Source of the DNA: Paenibacillus tundrae | GTDB taxonomy: Bacteria > Bacillota > Bacilli > Paenibacillales > Paenibacillaceae | Length of the DNA stretch: 64,000 nucleotides | Direction: 5' to 3' | Assembly (NCBI RefSeq): GCF_036884255.1 | Contig: NZ_CP145605.1 | Coordinates: 806,001 to 870,000, forward strand | Shown here: piece after piece, positions 47,101 to 54,886 of the stretch | How positions within the stretch are numbered: the stretch's first letter is position 1 | Layout: each line of letters begins with the position of its first letter | Notes under the pieces: model-generated | Seen by the model: only the letters and a program-made list of their open reading frames with translations | Told to the model about the DNA's origin: nothing | Databases searched by the model: none | Made by a program: the position numbers and the translations under genes

Positions 47101-48905
47101 GTTTCGATTTTGCGACATCGTCCATTCAGGATCATGTTCAGCTATATGCAGGTTGGGAACGTATTCTCTATACCGTTAGCTTTGATACGACCGGAGGCTC
47201 GGATATACCGGATATGAGTGTCGGACATGGCGATCAGTTAACCTTAACAAATGAGCCAACTTCGGATACGGAAGGTCAAGTCTTTGCCGGTTGGTTTGCA
47301 GACTCACAGCTCACGGTTAAGTTTGATTTTAGTCAGCCGATTGAGTCGGATGTAACTTTGTATGCCAAATGGGCAGTTCAAGTACAGCAGATTACATTTG
47401 ATACGGATGGAGGCACTGCAATTGCTCCACAGACCGTTGCTTATGGCGACCTTCTGTCTCGTCCAACTGATCCAGAGCGCACAGGTTATGCGTTTGCTGG
47501 CTGGTTTACCGATTCGGGGCAGCCATTCGACTTTGCAACAACGACAGTAGTGGCAGATATGACGTTGTATGCGAAATGGAATATAGCCGTGCGAACCGTC
47601 ACCTTTAATACGGATGGTGGAACGACAATACAGGCTGTTGAAATGAATAACGGAGAGATGTTATCTCGTCCAAGCGATCCGGTGCGAACGGGGTATACGT
47701 TTACGGGATGGTACTCGGATATCGCACGCAGTCAGCCGTTTGATTTTGCAACAGCAGCCGTTAATGCAGATATGACGTTATATGCGGGTTGGACGCTTAT
47801 ACCACCACCAGGCAGTGGTAACTCCGGAAACAATGGAAACACAGGGAACAGTGGCGGGAGTGGAGATAGTGGAAGCAACGAAAGTGGAGGAGGCTCCAGC
47901 TCCAATTCCAGTCCGATCTCAAGTGGCAATCCTTCTAATGATAACAATGTTACGCAGGCGAGCGTGTCCATTCCTGCAGGGAAAGCTGGCGAGCTTCGGC
48001 TAGGCACAGGAGTGCTCCTTGAAGTTCCAGCTGGTACTTCAGATCAGCCATTAGAAATTAAAGCCATTGTGGTAGACACACCGGTGACTGGTTTAGCAAG
48101 TAATCAACGTGTTGTGAGTCAGGTGGTGGAGTTCACCAAAAATACGCAGGGTAATTTTAAGATTCCAGTGAAGTTAACGCTGACCTTTGACCCTACTTCA
48201 CTTCGAAGCAATGAGAAACTTGCGGTCTTGTACCAGCAAGAGCCGAACACTCCATGGACAATGGTTGAAGACGGCAAAGTGGACGGCAATTCAATCCGCG
48301 TAGATGTGAATCACTTTACACGTTTTGCTGTGATGGCAGTTCCTGCAACGATAGCTACTCCTATAGCAGCCAATTTTAGTGATATTGAAGGTCACTGGGC
48401 AGCTGACAGTATTCGTGAAGCGGCAGGGCTTGGTATTGTAAATGGTTACTCGGATGGAAGCTTCCGTCCAGGGACACATGTTACACGAGCAGAATTTACA
48501 GCAATGCTTGTACGGATGCTGAAGCCGGTGTCTGAGCAAGAAGATGCAACAAGTCTATCTTTCACGGATGAGGCGCAGATTGGGAAATGGGCTCGTAAGG
48601 AGATTGCACAGGCAAGTGTGCTGGGTTGGATTCAAGGGGATGCAAGTGGCAACTTCCATCCAAATGCTCCAATCACACGTGCGGAGATGGCCGTTATGGT
48701 TAGCCGTGCGCTGACATTGACTGATGTTGCGACCGAGGCTTCCTTTTCTGATGCAGCCAGCATCCCTGCCTGGGCAAGCAAGGCAGCAGCTCACATGCAA
48801 CAATCGGGTCTGATGAAAGGTCGAGTCAACGGTGCATTTGATTCTTCGGCGCTGACAACCCGTGCGGAAGCAGCGCAGGTATTAATGAGAGCACGAGTGA
48901 AGTAA
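44118..48905 (+). CDS. Giant surface protein: tail-collar modules, ten Listeria-Bacteroides repeats, three SLH motifs
   Basis: The GTG at 44118, 9 bases after AAGGGGGAG, gives 1595 residues with a signal peptide ending at AHA before EIWYEQY. Three modules resemble the phage tail collar / MdpB fold (EIQLFPYGFVPRGWEFAAGQ, GTYYGGDGRTDFALPDL). An Ig- or cadherin-like segment follows (KDYFGNDSFTVRTYNDNGFA), then bridging repeats. Ten Listeria-Bacteroides (InlB B-type) repeats of about 70 residues come next, each with GGT, RTGYTFTGWY and TLYAGW-type motifs. After a Gly/Ser/Asn linker is a beta-rich domain. Three SLH motifs end the protein and should bind the secondary cell-wall polymer. A display or adhesion role is inferred. 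Confidence 0.88.
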   Translation: MIHYTGRALWKIMLVFVLVFTALSAGLGTTRSAHAEIWYEQYLGEIQLFPYGFVPRGWEFAAGQKMSLQNNSALYSLLGTYYGGDGRTDFALPDLTSLPVPDGMGYYIATTGLYPAREDGGTAMGHAGEVRIFPYNFSPDGWLKLDGGTHNAQSYPQLYSVISNVFGSQDGQKFTLPRISAPLQDQPLHFAVAARPIESQNGTEINSTKREVLVGQTIPFLVPMQTSWITSDGRSLRIMEYQALFALVGWKFGGDGQSTFAIPNLRNNPYNFQYYTVASSGIYPTRGDRGGGPSGVAGTNTIYTVATGQTLRVNSSDMMGNVPDSANAKGVSLRTQPQYGTVTQDSNGFIYQAPKDYFGNDSFTVRTYNDNGFANGYSTVQIKVEQPVPPVVTGVSDQSIYNRTVNPVFTTGTAILNGHPFTSGTAVTAEGSYTLIAMNSYGSTQVQFRIDLTPPTVSGVTNSGRYTVPPTITFSDGTATLNGTAFANGGQVSQEGSYTLIVTDAANNSSTITFSYYAPRQLTFDSGGGTSVATQNLYYGDHGVEPTAPTRTGYTFTGWYSDAARTQPFHFTNTTITTNTQLYAGWITTQYTVSFDSSGGTAVADIPVNHGLTISEPTAPTRTGYTFNGWFTDVGRMHLFRFENTAITQNTQLYAEWFLNQYTVSFNSSGGTAVADVAVNHGSTLSAPTAPSRTGYTFTGWYTDASHTQLFNFSSTEITGNTQLYAGWSINQYTVSFNSVGGTAVSDVPVTYGSTISAPTAPTRTGYRFTSWYSDAAQTQLFDFANTPITTNTQLYAGWNINQYTVSFDSNGGTAVADRQIDYGTLMSEPTAPTLTGYTFGGWYTDEAHTQRFDFANTPVTVDTQLYANWTLQSYTVTFDVYQGDHANVPDQTIEYGTRITRPTDPVRTGYTFTNWYADAAHTLPFDFQAIITDSVTLYAGWSTNQYVASFESNGGTLVSEQLLDYGNPVQEPQQPSRLGYTFTGWYSDASLQQRFDFATSSIQDHVQLYAGWERILYTVSFDTTGGSDIPDMSVGHGDQLTLTNEPTSDTEGQVFAGWFADSQLTVKFDFSQPIESDVTLYAKWAVQVQQITFDTDGGTAIAPQTVAYGDLLSRPTDPERTGYAFAGWFTDSGQPFDFATTTVVADMTLYAKWNIAVRTVTFNTDGGTTIQAVEMNNGEMLSRPSDPVRTGYTFTGWYSDIARSQPFDFATAAVNADMTLYAGWTLIPPPGSGNSGNNGNTGNSGGSGDSGSNESGGGSSSNSSPISSGNPSNDNNVTQASVSIPAGKAGELRLGTGVLLEVPAGTSDQPLEIKAIVVDTPVTGLASNQRVVSQVVEFTKNTQGNFKIPVKLTLTFDPTSLRSNEKLAVLYQQEPNTPWTMVEDGKVDGNSIRVDVNHFTRFAVMAVPATIATPIAANFSDIEGHWAADSIREAAGLGIVNGYSDGSFRPGTHVTRAEFTAMLVRMLKPVSEQEDATSLSFTDEAQIGKWARKEIAQASVLGWIQGDASGNFHPNAPITRAEMAVMVSRALTLTDVATEASFSDAASIPAWASKAAAHMQQSGLMKGRVNGAFDSSALTTRAEAAQVLMRARVK

Positions 48906-48914
48906 TCGCGATGT

Positions 48915-49007
48915 GATGGCGGAAGCAACGGACAATTCGCTCCGAACGCGGAAGCCACACGAGCGGAAATGGTGCAAGTGTTGATGAATGCACCCCGACA
49001 CAAATGA
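48915..49007 (+). pseudogene. In-frame remnant of an SLH motif after the surface-protein stop codon
   Basis: Three codons after the TAA, and in the same frame, the sequence reads DGGSNGQFAPNAEATRAEM then VQVLMNAPRHK and a TGA. This is the second half of an SLH motif (the G-x-F-x-P-N-x-x-x-T-R-A-E pattern). It looks like a fossil left by recombination between SLH repeats, or like a former C-terminus cut off by a stop. Confidence 0.65.
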
Positions 49008-49031
49008 ACCCGATGCGGGGATTGACCTCTT

Positions 49032-49072
49032 GCCGTTTTACGATGTTATATCGTAAGACGGCTTTTTTCATT
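49032..49072 (+). terminator. Terminator after the surface protein gene
   Basis: GCCGTTTTACGAT pairs with ATCGTAAGACGGC around GTTAT, with one mismatch, and is followed by TTTTTT. Confidence 0.85.
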
Positions 49073-49123
49073 TTAATCGTAATTCACTACTCAGGCCGAC
49101 TATAGAACATAGCATATTTGGAC

Positions 49124-49160
49124 ATAAAAAGCCCCACTCTCCGGGGGATGGAGAGCAGGG
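49124..49160 (-). terminator. Terminator of the DoxX gene (minus strand)
   Basis: On the minus strand, GCCCTGCTCTCC pairs with GGAGAGTGGGGC with a central mismatch and is followed by TTTTTATG. Confidence 0.75.
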
Positions 49161-49182
49161 CAGCAGCGTTGTTTATTATTGG

Positions 49183-49722
49183 TTAAGCTGTTTTGTGATT
49201 CGCGCTAATGGTTGGTGTGTCTTTGGTGTTATTACCTTTGTTACGGCTGAACAATCCGCGAAGATAAGGCAGTACCCAGTGATCCAGACCGATTTTACCA
49301 GCATTGGCACCAGCGACTACGATGAAGATTTCCATGACTACGAGCTGAGCATTCGTGCTCACTGTGCCCGAGAAGAGGAACGCGAAGTTCATGACCATTG
49401 CCATCAGTGCAGCCAGTGTTGTGAAGCATCCAAGGATGAGACCCAGACCTACAAGGAATTCACCGAGCGGGATAATGAAGTCGAACAATCCAGCGTTTGG
49501 TACAGCGAATTTTTCTAGGAACGTTCCCCACCAAGCTTGAACTGCAGGATGGTCACCCGTTGTTTTTTCCAATGCTCCTGCAAGGAAGCCCCCAGCTTGG
49601 AATCCGCCAGTCAATTTGTCCCAACCATGCATCATCCAATCGTAACCGATGTATACCCGAAGTACTGTCAAAATCCACATTGCCACTTTGTTTTCTCTAA
49701 GCCATTGGTTGAAGCTGAACAT
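49183..49722 (-). CDS. DoxX family membrane protein
   Basis: This 179-residue protein has four predicted membrane helices (WILTVLRVYIGYDWMMHGW, FIIPLGEFLVGLGLILGCF, LAALMAMVMNFAFLFSG, LVVMEIFIVVAGANAG), with the DoxX features GWDKLTGGF and PLGEFLVGLGL. The family is linked to quinol oxidase subunits and redox stress complexes, but the role in Bacillota is unsettled. The ATG at 49722 follows AAGGAGTGGTTTAT. An Fnr-like site lies about 100 bases upstream, which suggests control by oxygen limitation. Confidence 0.82.
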   Translation of the reverse strand: MFSFNQWLRENKVAMWILTVLRVYIGYDWMMHGWDKLTGGFQAGGFLAGALEKTTGDHPAVQAWWGTFLEKFAVPNAGLFDFIIPLGEFLVGLGLILGCFTTLAALMAMVMNFAFLFSGTVSTNAQLVVMEIFIVVAGANAGKIGLDHWVLPYLRGLFSRNKGNNTKDTPTISANHKTA

Positions 49723-49820
49723 ATAAACCACTCCTTCATGGAATCTAGTGTGTGTTGTTTTTGTTTTTCTAAGTGATCACCTTTGATGTCTTTATTGTAT
49801 AGTCCGGAGTCTGTTTTGTT

Positions 49821-49836
49821 TGTGATAAAAATCACA
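49821..49836 (-). promoter_or_regulatory. Fnr/CRP-type operator upstream of the DoxX gene
   Basis: TGTGATAAAAATCACA is a perfect TGTGA-N6-TCACA palindrome, the Bacillus Fnr consensus. Its centre is about 107 bases upstream of the DoxX start, a position compatible with activation at around -40 if the leader is about 65 bases. Confidence 0.65.
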
Positions 49837-50061
49837 ATCTAATTCAAATTTTAAGTAAGGTTTGAGAAGTTCACAGTTAGGACACATTTCGTTTCTTAAC
49901 CATTGTTTCAAATGGAGGTTTTGGGGTAGAGAATTGCTCCCAAATCAAAGACAAACCACTGCTCTTGTGATTAAATGGAAAGAAAAACGTGAAATGGTCT
50001 TCTACATGAGATATTCGTCCACATCTTAGATCCAGCCATATCGTTCAGGAGGTACATTGAA

Positions 50062-51135
50062 TTGAAGCTTTTCCCATGGAAACGAACTGCATCCGCTACG
50101 TCCCTACTTATCCTTGCCATCAGTCTTGCTGCGTGTCAGGACAAAGAGTTAGCCCAGATGCCAGAGCAGCCGAATAATGTTCCAGCACCCGTACAGGAGG
50201 AACAAGTCGTCGAAGAACCAGCCAAAGCTCTTTTTACTGCCCCACTTACAGGTTTACCTTCTAATGAAGCAATCACAAACAGACCCTTGGCTGTAATGAT
50301 TAATAATGCTCCTGCCGCAAGGCCACAATCGGGTCTAAGTGCTGCAGATATTATTCTGGAGGTGCTTGCAGAGGGAGGGATTACCCGGTTCATCGCAATA
50401 TTCCAGAGTGAAGGCGGCGCTGAGACAGTGGGGCCAGTGCGTAGCATTAGACCGTATCTGATCCAGCTTGGCGAGAGCTATGACGGAGTGCTTGTTCATG
50501 CAGGCGGTAGCCCAGAGGCGTATTCGATTTTGCAACGACAACAAAAACAACATATGGATGAAATATCAAACGGTGGGCCGTATTTCTGGCGTTCTTCCGA
50601 TCGTAAAGCTCCGCATAATCTATACACCTCTGTGGACAAGCTGAGAGAAGGAGCCGATATTAAGGGTTACAGTCACGATAGTGTATCACCTGTCTATACC
50701 TATAATGAAGAAGGTTCTACTTCTGGCGGAGAGACAGCGAAGCAATTCGAAATTCATTATTTATTGAATAGTTACCTTGTGACGTATGATTATGATGAAG
50801 TTAGCGGACGATATATGAGATTGGTAAACGGTAAAGCCGATCAGGATATGGATAATGGTGAACAACTTGGAGCAGCCAACATCATTGTTGCGGGTGCAGA
50901 TCACAAGGTGCTCGATGATGTAGGTCGATTGTCCGTCAATCTGGAGCAAGGCGGGGAAGCGATGTTATTCCAGAAAGGCAAGATGATCCGTGGACAGTGG
51001 GAGAAGAAGCAAAGCGACATCATTCGATTTGTGCAGGATGGCCGTGAGGTAGCGCTTGTGCCGGGTAAGACGTTTATTAGCATTGTGCCGAATCAGCCGA
51101 GTTTTGCCGACCACGTGAAGCTGAGTGAGCAATAA
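50062..51135 (+). CDS. yerB: DUF3048 lipoprotein (YerB-like)
   Basis: This 357-residue lipoprotein starts with TTG at 50062, 8-9 bases after AGGAGG. The signal ends in a lipobox (ISLAAC), and the mature protein should be anchored to the outer face of the membrane by Cys25. DUF3048 features include LTGLPSNEAITNRPLAVMIN and VGPVRSIRPYLIQLGESYDG, with the C-terminal half ending in VPGKTFISIVP. Function is unknown. In B. subtilis yerB lies downstream of the pur operon, matching the gene order here. Confidence 0.85.
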   Translation: MKLFPWKRTASATSLLILAISLAACQDKELAQMPEQPNNVPAPVQEEQVVEEPAKALFTAPLTGLPSNEAITNRPLAVMINNAPAARPQSGLSAADIILEVLAEGGITRFIAIFQSEGGAETVGPVRSIRPYLIQLGESYDGVLVHAGGSPEAYSILQRQQKQHMDEISNGGPYFWRSSDRKAPHNLYTSVDKLREGADIKGYSHDSVSPVYTYNEEGSTSGGETAKQFEIHYLLNSYLVTYDYDEVSGRYMRLVNGKADQDMDNGEQLGAANIIVAGADHKVLDDVGRLSVNLEQGGEAMLFQKGKMIRGQWEKKQSDIIRFVQDGREVALVPGKTFISIVPNQPSFADHVKLSEQ

Positions 51136-51517
51136 ATAAAGTTCACCCGAATCGTGCAACAGCAGCAGATGACAATGAATGGAAAAACGGATGGAGAAAT
51201 AGATGGGAAACGACATGGATCGACGAATTTAGATTCCGAATAGATGATGATTCAGGTCAGGGAATTTAGATCTAGTGTGAAAATGAGATTGCCATCACAT
51301 CCGATTTTTGAGCCCATTTATAAACGCAGTGTAAAATCTAACCTTGAATTTGCCAGCCATACCAAATAATTAAGATTCATTTCAGATTAATGTGATAAGA
51401 ATATAAAAAAGGATCACACCTTTTGTACAAACCATGAAACAAATATGATAAGATATCAAAGGTTGTCATTTCATGTTTCATCGGTTATCGGCAATTTCTC
51501 GTAAAGGGGATAGAGCT
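51136..51517. other. Spacer between yerB and the phosphate uptake pair
   Basis: This spacer is AT-rich. A short hairpin AAAAGG (51407-51412) / CCTTTT (51419-51424) could be a weak terminator. TTGTAC at 51424-51429 with GATAAG-like sequence 17 bases on is a possible promoter. No clear Pho-box repeats were seen. Confidence 0.3.
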
Positions 51518-52135
51518 ATGAAGCTTAAGAAGAAGAAGGATATATTTTTTGAAACACTGGAGAACATGGCAGATACGGTTGTTCAAGCGGCAGATTATTT
51601 CTCCCAGCATGTTTCCAACCTTCAGGATGTGACTCTTTTTGCCAATGAAATGAAGAAGTACGAGTCGAAATGTGATGATTACGTGCATACGATCATTACA
51701 GAACTCAACAAAACATTTATCACGCCGATCGAACGCGATGATATTATGGAGCTGACAACAACTCTTGATGACGTATTGGACGGAATCGAAGCAACGGCTT
51801 CCCGTTTCTATATGTACCAACTGACGGATCCAGACGAGTATATCGTTCAATTCGCTGACATTTTGCGCCAATCGGCTTACGAAATTCAGAAGGCAATTCA
51901 TCTGCTGTCACAGAAAAAATTGCTCGCTATCCGTGAGTACACCATTCGTTTGAATGATCTGGAAAACCAGGGCGACGAAGTACTGCGCATGTGTATCAAA
52001 AATCTCTTCGCTACCGTGTCAGATCCAATTGAACTGATCAAGCGCAAAGAAATTTATGAGCGTCTTGAGACGACGACGGATGCTTGTGAACATGTAGCGA
52101 ACGTGCTTGAGTCCATCATCATGCGTAATTCTTAA
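51518..52135 (+). CDS. DUF47 family PhoU-like accessory protein of Pit
   Basis: This 205-residue helical protein of the DUF47 (PhoU-related) family has FFETLENMADTVVQAADYFS, and ELTTTLDDVLDGIEATASRF which holds the conserved Asp-rich helix. ETTTDACEHVANVLESIIMR ends the protein. Such proteins partner Pit transporters and probably regulate phosphate uptake at the membrane. The ATG at 51518 follows AAAGGGGATAGAGCT; the frame is open 15 codons upstream. pit follows after 14 bases, so the two form an operon like ykaA-ykaB. Confidence 0.9.
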   Translation: MKLKKKKDIFFETLENMADTVVQAADYFSQHVSNLQDVTLFANEMKKYESKCDDYVHTIITELNKTFITPIERDDIMELTTTLDDVLDGIEATASRFYMYQLTDPDEYIVQFADILRQSAYEIQKAIHLLSQKKLLAIREYTIRLNDLENQGDEVLRMCIKNLFATVSDPIELIKRKEIYERLETTTDACEHVANVLESIIMRNS

Positions 52136-52149
52136 GGAGCCAGAGAATA

Positions 52150-53139
52150 ATGGAAACAACGATTTGGGTATTAGGTATAGTCGTCTTCCTTGCACTGGCG
52201 TTTGACTTCATCAACGGGTTTCATGACACGGCTAATGCCATTGCCACTTCGGTATCAACACGGGCACTGACGCCGCGACGTGCGATTCTACTCGCAGCCG
52301 TGATGAACTTTGTCGGTGCAATGATGTTTACGGGTGTTGCGAAGACGATTGGGGGGAGTGTGACCGACCCCACCAAGCTAGATAACGGGATTGAGGTCGT
52401 CATCGTCACCTTGATCTCGGCGATTATCTGGAATCTTGTAACCTGGTGGTTCGGAATTCCTTCTTCATCCTCTCATGCACTGATTGGAGCGTTGGCAGGA
52501 GCTGTATTCGTAGGTGCAGGATCGGACAAAGTGAAGTGGAGTGGATTTATTGATATCGTCGGAGGTTTGTTGTTATCACCTCTGATTGCATTTGCCATAG
52601 GTTATGTGGTCATGATTATTCTCAAATACATTTTCGCCAAACGCAGTCCGCATAACGTGAACAAAGGATTCCGTACGGTACAGATCTTCACAGCGGCACT
52701 ACAGGCGTTTACGCATGGTACGAACGATGCACAAAAAGCGATGGGGATTATCACCTTTGCTCTCGTTGCAGCCAAAGTACAAGACCATTTGGAGGTTCCG
52801 CTGTGGGTTAAAATCTCTGCAGCAACAGCCATGGCACTTGGTACTTCCATTGGTGGTTGGAAAATCATCAAAACCATGGGAACCAAAATCTTTAAAATCG
52901 AACCGATTAATGGTTTTGCTGCAGACTTGTCAGCGGCTTCCGTTATTTTCACTGCGACGTTACTACATCTTCCGGTAAGTACAACGCATGCAATCACATC
53001 CGCAATTCTGGGTGTTGGTTCTGCTAAACGTTTCTCTGCCGTAAAATGGGGACTAGCTGGACGGATCATTATTACCTGGTTCATTACGATTCCAATTACT
53101 GCAGCATTAGCAGGTTTGCTGTACTGGATCATTTTCTAA
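52150..53139 (+). CDS. pit: Inorganic phosphate transporter (Pit family)
   Basis: This 329-residue integral membrane protein has the two inverted PiT signatures: DFINGFHDTANAIATSVSTR in the N-terminal half and THGTNDAQKAMGIITFAL in the second half. About nine to ten helices are visible, including WFGIPSSSSHALIGALAGAV and LHLPVSTTHAITSAILGVG, a second internal repeat. It takes up metal-phosphate by proton coupling. It is co-transcribed with the DUF47 partner; the ATG follows AAGGAGCCAGAGAATA. A MITE-like element begins 9 bases after its stop. Confidence 0.92.
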   Translation: METTIWVLGIVVFLALAFDFINGFHDTANAIATSVSTRALTPRRAILLAAVMNFVGAMMFTGVAKTIGGSVTDPTKLDNGIEVVIVTLISAIIWNLVTWWFGIPSSSSHALIGALAGAVFVGAGSDKVKWSGFIDIVGGLLLSPLIAFAIGYVVMIILKYIFAKRSPHNVNKGFRTVQIFTAALQAFTHGTNDAQKAMGIITFALVAAKVQDHLEVPLWVKISAATAMALGTSIGGWKIIKTMGTKIFKIEPINGFAADLSAASVIFTATLLHLPVSTTHAITSAILGVGSAKRFSAVKWGLAGRIIITWFITIPITAALAGLLYWIIF

Positions 53140-53147
53140 TAGAAGTT

Positions 53148-53352
53148 GTTCAAAAAGTCCGCTTTTGATTACGAAGGATGCGCAAGCGGCATCTCAGCTT
53201 CGAATATGGGATTCAGCCGAAATAAGTGGAGGCTTACGAAGTTTGTTTCCTTCGGAAACAATGTAGTTGCTCACGTAGCTTAATCTACGCTCCGCTACTC
53301 CATTTCTATCTTCATCCCATCTTCTTGGTACTGAAAACCGACCTTTTTGAAC
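53148..53352. mobile_element. MITE-like element with about 33-bp imperfect terminal inverted repeats
   Basis: GTTCAAAAAGTCCGCTTTT at the left is inverted as AAAACCGACCTTTTTGAAC at the right (ends 53148 and 53352), giving 205 bp. It has internal hairpins (GTTTCC/GGAAAC around TTC; ACGTAGCTTAATCTACG). It has no coding capacity and is unrelated to the elements at 22975 and in the pur operon. Confidence 0.65.
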
Positions 53353-53433
53353 ACGCATTAATAAGAAAAAATGTTCCTAATCATGACGGACAAGCTAATC
53401 ACAGTTGTTCATAACATTGTGAATATCGGGATA

Positions 53434-53567
53434 TGTGGATAATTATACAACCAAAAAGAAGAGACGCCTGTGCATGAACGTGTGGACAGGCTGGATATGT
53501 GGATAGCCATCCGTGGAATGATAAACCAAAAGATATTTATCCTGTGGATACAGGAAACTGTGGATAG
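53434..53567. promoter_or_regulatory. Cluster of DnaA-box-like 9-mers
   Basis: In one orientation, TGTGGATAA (53434-53442) is a perfect DnaA box. TGTGGATAG (53498-53506), TGTGGATAC (53543-53551) and TGTGGATAG (53559-53567) each have one mismatch. TGTGGACAG (53481-53489) has two. Such a cluster away from the origin resembles DnaA-binding clusters known from B. subtilis. No origin genes are nearby. Confidence 0.55.
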
Positions 53568-53577
53568 GGAATGAGAG

Positions 53578-53603
53578 AAGCCAACAGGGTTGGCTTTTTT
53601 TGT
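53578..53603 (+). terminator. Rho-independent terminator before corA
   Basis: AAGCCAAC pairs with GTTGGCTT around AGG, followed by TTTTTTG. It lies right after the DnaA-box-like cluster. The transcript it would end is not obvious, since the nearest plus-strand gene is pit, 440 bases upstream. Confidence 0.65.
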
Positions 53604-53723
53604 TGTCGTGTTCGCAGGAGCTTCTATACGTAGCAAGGACTAGCAGGCGGTTGCAGGAGACGATATGATGATTAAATTGTACAATAACGTAAAGGATACT
53701 AGGACAAGGACGTGGTCTATTTT

Positions 53724-54683
53724 ATGATACGTACACTCGCGATAACACGAGATCATCAAGTCTCCGTAAATGTGCCACTTGCAGAGCTAGATTTGAACGA
53801 TTATGCCTGGGTATGGGCAGATTTTAACCAGCCTACGGAAGAAGAAAGCCGTATGCTGGATACATATTTTCATTTTCACCCGTTAGCGATAGAAGATTGT
53901 TTGCATGTATTGCAGCGTCCAAAGCTCGACTATTATGATAATTTACAGTTTCTTGTGTTACATGCCTTGAATCCAGTCACGCTGGAAGCGGAAGAGGTGG
54001 ACTTGTTTCTAGGAACTAACTTCTTAGTTTCATTTCACCACGGTGTACTTGAAGAGGTCGATGAGGCTTGGGAGCGGTTATTGCATCACGCACATGAACG
54101 AACGATCTGGGCTCGCGGCCCGGTAGCTGCAGCCTATACCGTGATGGACAAACTCGTCGATCATTATTTTCCGTCCTTGTTTGCCATTGAAGATGAGCTA
54201 GCAGATCTGGAAAACCGGGGTGGCAGGGAGTCGGTGGAGGATCTGATGAACCAGGTGTTCGACCTGCGTAGCCGGCTACTCAAGCTCAGACGGACAGTAG
54301 TCCCTATGAGGGATCTGCTCTACCGAGTGATTAATTCACAGCATGTGCAGCGGACAGGAGAGCATACAGCGTATTTTACGGATATCTATGATCATCTGCT
54401 CAAGCTGACGGATATGATTGAGGCTGATCGAGAGATGACAGCAGATCTGCGTGATAGCTACATCTCACTGAACTCCAATCGAATGAATCAGATTATGAAA
54501 ACACTCACGGTGATTACAACGGTGTTTATGCCACTTACGCTGATCGCGGGTATTTATGGGATGAATTTTGCTTATATGCCTGAGCTACAGTGGAAATTTG
54601 GGTATGGTGCGGTACTGTTATTGATGTTTGTGCTAGGCGGAAGTATGGTGGCATGGTTTGTGAAGCGCGGATGGTTCAAGTGA
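53724..54683 (+). CDS. corA: CorA family magnesium/metal ion transporter
   Basis: This 319-residue protein has the CorA layout, a long cytoplasmic N-terminal domain, a coiled stalk helix and two C-terminal membrane helices. The pore signature is YGMNFAYMPE between the helices TVITTVFMPLTLIAGI and YGAVLLLMFVLGGSMVAWFV. The ATG at 53724 gives MIRTLAITRDHQ; the frame is open four codons up from a GTG. It takes up Mg2+ or related ions. Note the separate CNNM efflux-type pair at 23.6-26.1 kb. Confidence 0.9.
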   Translation: MIRTLAITRDHQVSVNVPLAELDLNDYAWVWADFNQPTEEESRMLDTYFHFHPLAIEDCLHVLQRPKLDYYDNLQFLVLHALNPVTLEAEEVDLFLGTNFLVSFHHGVLEEVDEAWERLLHHAHERTIWARGPVAAAYTVMDKLVDHYFPSLFAIEDELADLENRGGRESVEDLMNQVFDLRSRLLKLRRTVVPMRDLLYRVINSQHVQRTGEHTAYFTDIYDHLLKLTDMIEADREMTADLRDSYISLNSNRMNQIMKTLTVITTVFMPLTLIAGIYGMNFAYMPELQWKFGYGAVLLLMFVLGGSMVAWFVKRGWFK

Positions 54684-54714
54684 TAGCGTAAAATTCCGAA
54701 CATTACATCAGTAT

Positions 54715-54780
54715 AGGCCACAGGGCAAAATCTCAGACGGTATTAACGGTCAGGAGATCAGTTGCCAGGTGGCCTTTATG
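54715..54780 (+). terminator. Possible terminator after corA
   Basis: AGGCCAC pairs with GTGGCCT across a long loop with an inner ATCTC/GAGAT pairing, followed by TTATG. The T run is short, so the call is weak. Confidence 0.4.
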
Positions 54781-54886
54781 ATTCTTGTTTACAAGGGAAA
54801 TCAAATGTATCCACATGTGAATAAGTTTTCGGCAGCAAATAAGATGTGAATAACTTTTGGGTTTGCTGCCGCGTTATGCTGTGGCT

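Noticed and set aside
53712..53723. GTG at 53712 as the corA start
   Set aside because: The four extra residues do not fit the family start, and the ATG at 53724 gives a normal CorA N-terminus. The ribosome binding evidence is weak for both.
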